A stretch of DNA of 17,753 nt from Actinomycetota bacterium (lineage in GTDB: Bacteria > Actinomycetota > Thermoleophilia > Gaiellales > Gaiellaceae), in contig VAXD01000026.1 in the NCBI GenBank assembly GCA_005884155.1, forward strand, positions 1 to 17,753, given 5' to 3'. The position numbers were made by a program, and so were the translations under genes. Of the stretch, positions 13,051 through 17,753 are shown one piece after another (the stretch's first letter is position 1; each line of letters opens with the position of its first letter). The notes below the pieces were generated by a model, which saw only the letters and a program-made list of their open reading frames with translations, ran no database searches and was not told the origin of the DNA.

Positions 13051-15696
13051 ATGGCTGTAGCCAGGCAGCAGACCGGGACCGCAGAGCTCGACGAGGCGCT
13101 CAGCTCGATCGCCGGCCGCGCCGCGGACCTCGCGAAGGCGGACGTCGTGGTCGTGCGGCTGGCGGACGAGCACGGCATGCTCGTCGCGCACGCTGTGCAC
13201 TCGGTCTCCGAGTCCGTGCGGGCCGAGCTCGAGAGCTCGCGGATCGAGCTGGACGCGCTCTCCGCCGGCGAGGATCCGGAGACCGGCGCGCTGGCCCCGC
13301 CGCTGCGGCTCGCGGCCGAGCGTCTCTCCGCTGTTGGCGTGCTTCAACTTCCGGTGCGCGAGAACGGCGCCGTCGTCGGAGCCGTCGAGCTGATGCGCCG
13401 GCAGACCGGGTTCGACGAGCGGCAGCGCGAGCTCGCGCGGGCGATCGCGGACGAGGTCGCGCTCGTCCGGCGCGCGTTCTCGCTCTCGGACGCGGCAGGG
13501 CTTGCACCCGATCCGTTAGAGCTCGCCGGCGATGCGCTCGCCGCCGCGGCCGACGAGACGCAGGCAGCCGAGCAGGTCGCCGCGCTCGCAGCCGAGGCCA
13601 CGGGGGCGCACGCTGCGTTTCTCTGGCGCTACGACGGCGACGAGGAAGTGCTGGCGGCCGTCGCAGGGCCCGCCGCCCCCGACACCGCAGCCCGGGCCGT
13701 CGCCGCGGCGCATCAGGCCCGACAAGGCCACGATCCGGTCACGGTCGAAACCCTCCCGGACGGCGCGGTTGCAACGCTCCAGCTCGGCGAGCCGCCCATC
13801 GGCGCGCTTCAGCTCGTCCTCCACGAGGCTCCGCTGCCCTCGGACCCGATGCTCCCGCGCCTCGCGACTTTCGCTGTCCGCGCCGCCCACATGCTGCGCG
13901 TCGCCGAACGGCGGCGCGTCCTCGCCGAGGAGCTCGAGCGCAGCCGCGCGCTCCTGGCGATCGTCGGCCAGGCGATCTCCGAGCTATCCCTCGCGCACAC
14001 CCTGGACACCGCAGTCGCGCGGGTCTGTGAGCTGCTTTCAGCCGACCGGCTCGCGGTCTACCTGCTCGATTCCGGGCGCCTCGAGACCGCCGCCGAGTGC
14101 GGGCTGACCGGGCCGCACGCGCGGATCGGGGAACGCATGCTCGAGCTCGCGTTGGGCCCGGGCCGCGCGCGCGGGCTCGTCTTCGTCCCGGACGCGTCCG
14201 ACGAGCGGTTGGACGGTGTCCGCGGCGCGGTCGAGGAGCTCGGGATCGAGTCGGTCCTGGGCGTCCCGCTCCGTTCCGGCGACGAGCTCGTCGGCCTCCT
14301 CGCCGCCTACCTCGAACGTGGCCGGCCGATGACTGCGAACGAGGAGTCGCTCCTCTTGGCGCTCGCGTCGCAGCTTGCGGTCGCGGTGCAGAACGCGCGC
14401 CTGCACGAGGACGTCGAGCGCGAAAAGGAGGAGGCGAAGCGCGAGCGGGACCGCGCCGAAGCCGTCTCCCGCCGGCTGCAGGCGCTCTACGACATCTCGC
14501 GCTCGTTCACCGAGAGCCTCTCGCTCAGGCGGACCCTCGATGCGATCGTCGAGTCGATCGTGACCTCGCTCGGTGTGGACGCCGCAGTCCTGCGCACGCC
14601 GAACGAGCGAGGCGACTCGCTCGTCCCGGTCGCGACCCACGTGCGTGATGACCGTCTGGCCGAGCCGATCAAGCAGATGTTGTCGTTGCAGCAACCGCTC
14701 TCGCCTCGGCGGCCGAGTGTCCACCGCGGCAGCGAGCCGGTCGTCCTCGACGCCGCGCGCGCCCGCGAGCACGGCCCTGCGCACGAGCCGCTGATCCCGT
14801 TTCTCGAGAAGGGCTCGAGCGCGGCCGTGATCCCGCTCGTGAGCCCCCGTGACGAGGTCCTCGGGACGCTCACGCTCCTCTCGCTCGACAGCGAGCACGA
14901 GATCACGAAGGAGCTCCTCCAGGACGCGCTCTCCATCGCCGGCCCGGCCGCCCTCGCGCTCGACAACGCGCGCCTGCACCAGGAGCGACAGGAGTTCACC
15001 GAGACGATGCAGCGCTCCCTGCTTCCCCAGACGAGGCCCGAGCTCGAAGGGCTCGACATCGGCCACGTCTACGCGCCCTCGACGCGGGTGGAGGTCGGCG
15101 GCGACGTCTACGACTTCCTCGAGCTGGCCGACGGGCGGCTCGCGGTCGTGCTCGGGGACGTCTCGGGCCACGGGATCGACGCCGCGGCCGACATGGCGAT
15201 GACGAAGTTCGTCTTCCGCTCGCTCGTCCGCGACCATCCCGAGCCCGGGGATCTGCTCGCAGCCGCGAACGAGGTCGTGCTCGGAGAGGTCGGCGCCGGC
15301 CGCTTCGTGACGATGCTTTGCCTGACGATCGACCCGAGGAGCGGCGAGCTCGCGTGCGCGTCGGCCGGCCATCCGCCTCCTCGGCTCTTGACCCCGGGCC
15401 GCGGGCCGGAGCAGGTATCCGTCTCGGGGCTCGCGCTCGGCGTCGAGAGCGGCCAAAGGTACGAGACGACGCGGCTGCGGCTCGAGCCGGGAACGGCAGC
15501 CGTCCTCTTCACGGACGGCCTGCTCGAGGCCCGGCGCGACGGCGAGCTCTACGGCGAGCACCGGCTCGACCGGGCGCTCGAGCGGCACGCCGAGCTCGAC
15601 GCCCCGGAGCTGGCGCGTGCGCTCGTCGAAGACTGCCACGCCTTCGCGCCCGACCTCCACGACGACCTCGCGGTCGTCGTCCTGAAGCGCACGTGA
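13051..15696 (+). CDS. Multi-GAF SpoIIE/RsbU-type PP2C serine phosphatase
   Basis: An 881-aa cytosolic signalling protein. It carries about four GAF-like sensor modules: two degenerate ones in residues ~1–285, clearer ones at ~288–452 (LLAIVGQAISELSLAHTLD… AVQNARLHEDVE) and ~479–640 (ALYDISRSFTESLSL… LALDNARLHQER), separated by a charged coiled coil (~452–475). The catalytic domain (~650–881) starts MQRSLLPQ and has metal ligands D685 in GGDVYDF, D703 in GDVSGHGIDAA, FTDGLLEAR and D871–D872 in HDDLAVVVLK. Relatives dephosphorylate STAS-type anti-anti-sigma proteins to release a sigma factor. No sigma, RsbW or STAS gene is present nearby. The TGA overlaps the next GTG by four bases. Confidence 0.9.
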   Translation: MAVARQQTGTAELDEALSSIAGRAADLAKADVVVVRLADEHGMLVAHAVHSVSESVRAELESSRIELDALSAGEDPETGALAPPLRLAAERLSAVGVLQLPVRENGAVVGAVELMRRQTGFDERQRELARAIADEVALVRRAFSLSDAAGLAPDPLELAGDALAAAADETQAAEQVAALAAEATGAHAAFLWRYDGDEEVLAAVAGPAAPDTAARAVAAAHQARQGHDPVTVETLPDGAVATLQLGEPPIGALQLVLHEAPLPSDPMLPRLATFAVRAAHMLRVAERRRVLAEELERSRALLAIVGQAISELSLAHTLDTAVARVCELLSADRLAVYLLDSGRLETAAECGLTGPHARIGERMLELALGPGRARGLVFVPDASDERLDGVRGAVEELGIESVLGVPLRSGDELVGLLAAYLERGRPMTANEESLLLALASQLAVAVQNARLHEDVEREKEEAKRERDRAEAVSRRLQALYDISRSFTESLSLRRTLDAIVESIVTSLGVDAAVLRTPNERGDSLVPVATHVRDDRLAEPIKQMLSLQQPLSPRRPSVHRGSEPVVLDAARAREHGPAHEPLIPFLEKGSSAAVIPLVSPRDEVLGTLTLLSLDSEHEITKELLQDALSIAGPAALALDNARLHQERQEFTETMQRSLLPQTRPELEGLDIGHVYAPSTRVEVGGDVYDFLELADGRLAVVLGDVSGHGIDAAADMAMTKFVFRSLVRDHPEPGDLLAAANEVVLGEVGAGRFVTMLCLTIDPRSGELACASAGHPPPRLLTPGRGPEQVSVSGLALGVESGQRYETTRLRLEPGTAAVLFTDGLLEARRDGELYGEHRLDRALERHAELDAPELARALVEDCHAFAPDLHDDLAVVVLKRT

Positions 15697-16391
15697 TCGA
15701 CCTCCGGCGCCGCGACGGGCGCATGCTGCGGATCGGCCACCGCGGCGCGGCCGCGCTCGCACCTGAGAACACGATCGCCTCGCTCGCGCTTGCCGTGGAG
15801 CTCGACTGCGACCTCGTCGAGTTCGATGTGATCGAGCTGGACGATGCGCTCGTCTTGGCGCACTCGCCCGAGGAACTGCCGCCCGAGCCGGCGACCCTCG
15901 ACGAAGCGCTCGCCTTCCTGGCGCCGACCGGCCGCGGCATCCACGTCGACCTGAAGACGCCGGGAACGGAGGCTGCGATCGCGCAGGCCCTGCGCCGGCA
16001 CGACGTCGTCGGGTGCTCGCTCGTCAGCTCGTTCCGCCCAGCGAGCCTGCGTGCGCTCGCCCTAGAGGAGGACTTGGGCCGGGGACTGACCTACCCGGAC
16101 GACCGCCATGGGATCAGCACCAGGCGCCTGCTCGCCGGGCTCCTCCGGCCGGGGCTCGCTGTCATGCGCACGATGCTCGCCGGGAGAATCGCCCGCATGC
16201 TCGCGGGCGCCCAGGCGACGGCGGCCGTGCTGCACGTGCAAGTGGTCAGCGGTGCAGTCGTGGCGCGCTGCCACGCGCTGGGGATCCCGGTGCTCGCCTG
16301 GACTGCGGTTTCGGCCAAACAGGTGAGCGCGCTCCACAGACTCGGCGTCGACGCGGTGATCGTGGACGATCCGCGCATCTTCGGGAGCTAG
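15693..16391 (+). CDS. Glycerophosphodiester phosphodiesterase
   Basis: This enzyme hydrolyses glycerophosphodiesters from phospholipid headgroups to sn-glycerol 3-phosphate and an alcohol. The 232-aa product has the family marks early: GHRGAAALAPENT with catalytic His16 and E25-N26-T27, VEFDVIE with metal ligands E43 and D45, and LVLAHS with His57 (usually HD in relatives). HVDLKTPG is the usual central strand, and PVLAWTAVSAKQVSALHRLGVDAVIVDDP closes the barrel, quoted here by its parts PVLAWTAVS and LGVDAVIVDDP. There is no signal peptide, so it is cytosolic, unlike periplasmic GlpQ. GTG-15693 overlaps the phosphatase TGA by four bases; ATG-15723 is an alternative that still keeps every motif. 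Confidence 0.9.
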   Translation: MIDLRRRDGRMLRIGHRGAAALAPENTIASLALAVELDCDLVEFDVIELDDALVLAHSPEELPPEPATLDEALAFLAPTGRGIHVDLKTPGTEAAIAQALRRHDVVGCSLVSSFRPASLRALALEEDLGRGLTYPDDRHGISTRRLLAGLLRPGLAVMRTMLAGRIARMLAGAQATAAVLHVQVVSGAVVARCHALGIPVLAWTAVSAKQVSALHRLGVDAVIVDDPRIFGS

Positions 16392-16394
16392 ACT
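16389..16394 (+). promoter_or_regulatory. Probable −10 box containing the GDPD stop codon
   Basis: TAGACT fits TANNNT. Its first three bases are the TAG stop of the GDPD gene, and it ends ten bases before the GTG of the L,D-transpeptidase gene, predicting a leader of only a few nucleotides. Confidence 0.45.
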
Positions 16395-16404
16395 CTTCGC
16401 CGCA

Positions 16405-17385
16405 GTGAAGCGGGTCATCCTTGCGGTCTTGTTCGTCCTCGGCCTCGCGGCCGCGGGCGGCGTTTCGGCTGGCGTCGGCTCGACGACGACGTCGACCGGG
16501 ACGACGACCGACCCGCAGGTGATCGCCGCCGGAGTGACGATCGGAGGGGTTGCGGTCGGCGGGATGACCGCGGATGAGGCCGACGCGGCAGTGACGGATG
16601 CGTTCGAGCAGCCGCTACAGCTGCTCGTCCTGCGCCACAAGCTCTTCGTCAAGCCCGCGCGCCTCGGCACGACCGCGCTCGTGCGGGACGCGGTCAACCG
16701 TGCGGTCACCTCGCCGCCCGACACGCCGCTCAAGCTCCGCGTGCGGCTGAGCCGGCCGAAGGCGCAGGCGTACGTCGACTCGCTCGCAAAGCACTTCGAC
16801 CAAAAGCCGGCGGACGCGCAGCTCGTGCTCCGGAATCTCCGGCCGATGGTCACCCGTGCGCATCCCGGCCTCGCGCTACGTCGCCTGCCGTCGCTGAGCG
16901 CCATCTTCACGGCCTTGGTCGACAACTCGCGCGCGCGGCTGCGCCTGCAGTTCCGCGCCCTCGCGCCGCGGGTCACGCCGCGCGACGTCGGGCCTGTGAT
17001 CGTGATCCACCGCGGCTCGAACCGGCTCTACCTCTACAACGGCATGCGCCTCTGGCGCGTCTTCGGGGTGGCCACGGGGCAGTCGGCGTACCCGACCCCG
17101 CTCGGCCGCTGGTCGGTCGTCGTCAAGTGGCGCAACCCCTGGTGGTACCCGCCGAAGTCGCCGTGGGCGCAAGGCGCGAAGCCGATCCCGCCGGGCCCGG
17201 GCAACCCGCTCGGCACGCGCTGGATGGGCCTCTCGGCATCTGGCGTCGGGATCCACGGGACCCCCGACGACACATCGATCGGCTACTCGGCCTCGCACGG
17301 CTGCATCCGGATGCACATCCCGGACGCGGAGTGGCTCTTCAACCACGTTCGCATCGGGACGACGGTCTTTATCGTCTCGGCATGA
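16405..17385 (+). CDS. L,D-transpeptidase (YkuD) with N-terminal peptidoglycan-binding domain
   Basis: This exported cell-wall enzyme is expected to form 3→3 peptidoglycan cross-links or attach proteins to peptidoglycan, using a catalytic Cys. The 326-aa product has a signal or anchor segment (MKRVILAVLFVLGLAAAGG), a Ser/Thr-rich linker, a PG_binding_4-like domain (~45–165, starting VTIGGVAVGGMTADEAD) and a YkuD domain (~195–326). The catalytic signature is HG at 284–285 followed by SHGCIRM with Cys300. WWYPPKSPWAQ and the GNPLGTRWMGL stretch before the motif are typical of the family. The signal has no lipobox Cys, so cleavage or N-terminal anchoring is likely. The GTG is the only reasonable start. 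The TGA overlaps the next ATG as ATGA. Confidence 0.93.
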   Translation: MKRVILAVLFVLGLAAAGGVSAGVGSTTTSTGTTTDPQVIAAGVTIGGVAVGGMTADEADAAVTDAFEQPLQLLVLRHKLFVKPARLGTTALVRDAVNRAVTSPPDTPLKLRVRLSRPKAQAYVDSLAKHFDQKPADAQLVLRNLRPMVTRAHPGLALRRLPSLSAIFTALVDNSRARLRLQFRALAPRVTPRDVGPVIVIHRGSNRLYLYNGMRLWRVFGVATGQSAYPTPLGRWSVVVKWRNPWWYPPKSPWAQGAKPIPPGPGNPLGTRWMGLSASGVGIHGTPDDTSIGYSASHGCIRMHIPDAEWLFNHVRIGTTVFIVSA

Positions 17386-17753
17386 GCGCACGCGTAAGGC
17401 TCGGTGCGCAGGCTCTCGCGGTTGGGCTCGTGCTCGCGCTGCTCGCGCTTCTGATCTGGAAGGTCGCCCACGACAGCGGCGGCGGCGTCGCGTCGAAGAT
17501 CGACGCGGGCAAGATCACGGCCGCTCCCCAGTTCGCGCTCGGCCGGCTCGACGGTTCGGGCAGGCTGGAGCTCGCGTCGCTCCGCGGCAAGCCGGTCGTG
17601 CTCAACTTCTGGGCGTCCTGGTGCTATCCGTGCAACCAGGAGGCGGGAACGCTCGAGGCCGCGTCACATCAGTGGGCCGGGAAGGCGACCGTCGTCGGCG
17701 TCGACGTTCGGGATGCGACAGGCGACGCGCGAACGTTCCTGCGCCAGCACAAG
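17382..17753 (+). CDS. TlpA/ResA-like membrane-anchored thioredoxin (3' truncated by window edge)
   Basis: The first 124 residues are present, with no stop before the window ends. There is an N-terminal membrane anchor at about 8–28 (ALAVGLVLALLALLIWKVA), then a Redoxin/AhpC-TSA fold: APQFALGRLDGSG, LASLRGKPVVLNFWASW and the active site WCYPC with Cys81 and Cys84. Such proteins reduce disulphides outside the membrane, often for cytochrome c maturation or envelope proteins. The ATG overlaps the transpeptidase stop by four bases, so both are likely made from one message; the redox protein might keep the transpeptidase's catalytic Cys reduced, which is inference. The subfamily cannot be fixed without the missing C-terminus. 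Confidence 0.88.
   Translation, partial: MSARVRLGAQALAVGLVLALLALLIWKVAHDSGGGVASKIDAGKITAAPQFALGRLDGSGRLELASLRGKPVVLNFWASWCYPCNQEAGTLEAASHQWAGKATVVGVDVRDATGDARTFLRQHK

Noticed and set aside
13011..13178. N-terminal extension of the small minus-strand membrane protein to 131 aa
   Set aside because: It would overlap the first 128 bases of the divergent phosphatase gene, is Ser/Ala low-complexity, and a leaderless GTG at 13010 fits better.
14038..15762. Long open frame antisense to the SpoIIE phosphatase (574 codons)
   Set aside because: It mirrors codons of a gene with an intact PP2C site, has Arg-rich compositional bias and no recognisable domain.
1..17753. Mobile elements, CRISPR arrays, tRNA or rRNA genes, attachment sites
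   Set aside because: I saw no regularly spaced repeats, transposase or integrase motifs, or tRNA-like TTCRANNC arms; the window looks like stable core chromosome.

Overview
This is an ordinary-looking stretch of chromosome from a high-GC actinobacterium. The gene order mazG–eno–pyk–ftsB–DUF501, the very GC-rich third codon positions, the frequent GTG starts and the many starts only 6–10 nt behind a TANNNT box all point to Actinomycetota. The HTH–receiver fusion, the multi-GAF SpoIIE phosphatase and the small unplaced membrane proteins suggest a deep-branching class such as Thermoleophilia (Gaiellales or Solirubrobacterales type). That placement is inference from gene content only. I saw no mobile elements, CRISPR arrays, rRNA or tRNA genes.

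Layout. The window opens with the 3' end of pth (peptidyl-tRNA hydrolase), which runs tail-to-tail into an MFS exporter on the minus strand. The exporter is divergent from mfd, and both start within 65 bp. From mfd onward a plus-strand run covers most of the first 12 kb: mfd, a lipoprotein PPIase/foldase (PrsA/SurA type), mazG, eno, pyk, ftsB, a DUF501 gene, two small unknown genes (105 aa, and 67 aa with one membrane helix), an HTH–receiver regulator and a PAP2 phosphatase. Many junctions are 1–4 bp stop/start overlaps, which implies translational coupling. Two minus-strand membrane-protein genes (12.08–13.01 kb) interrupt the run and are bordered by strong hairpins. A second plus-strand block follows: a four-GAF SpoIIE/RsbU-type phosphatase, a glycerophosphodiester phosphodiesterase, an L,D-transpeptidase with a peptidoglycan-binding domain, and the start of a membrane-anchored TlpA/ResA-like thioredoxin cut by the window edge.

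Functions. The first block combines housekeeping DNA repair, extracytoplasmic protein folding, nucleotide-pool cleaning, lower glycolysis (enolase and pyruvate kinase are consecutive enzymes) and division. The second block mixes signalling with envelope work: phospholipid-headgroup breakdown, peptidoglycan cross-linking and thiol redox outside the membrane.

I found no clearly new multi-gene system. The points most worth checking are fine-scale. The PAP2 gene appears to start at CTG inside a CTGA overlap. Several genes seem leaderless, two of them with a −10 box containing the upstream gene's TAG stop. The mfd–foldase junction holds a long imperfect hairpin and a possible 14-codon leader peptide. 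A repeated GC hairpin flanks one of the membrane-protein genes.
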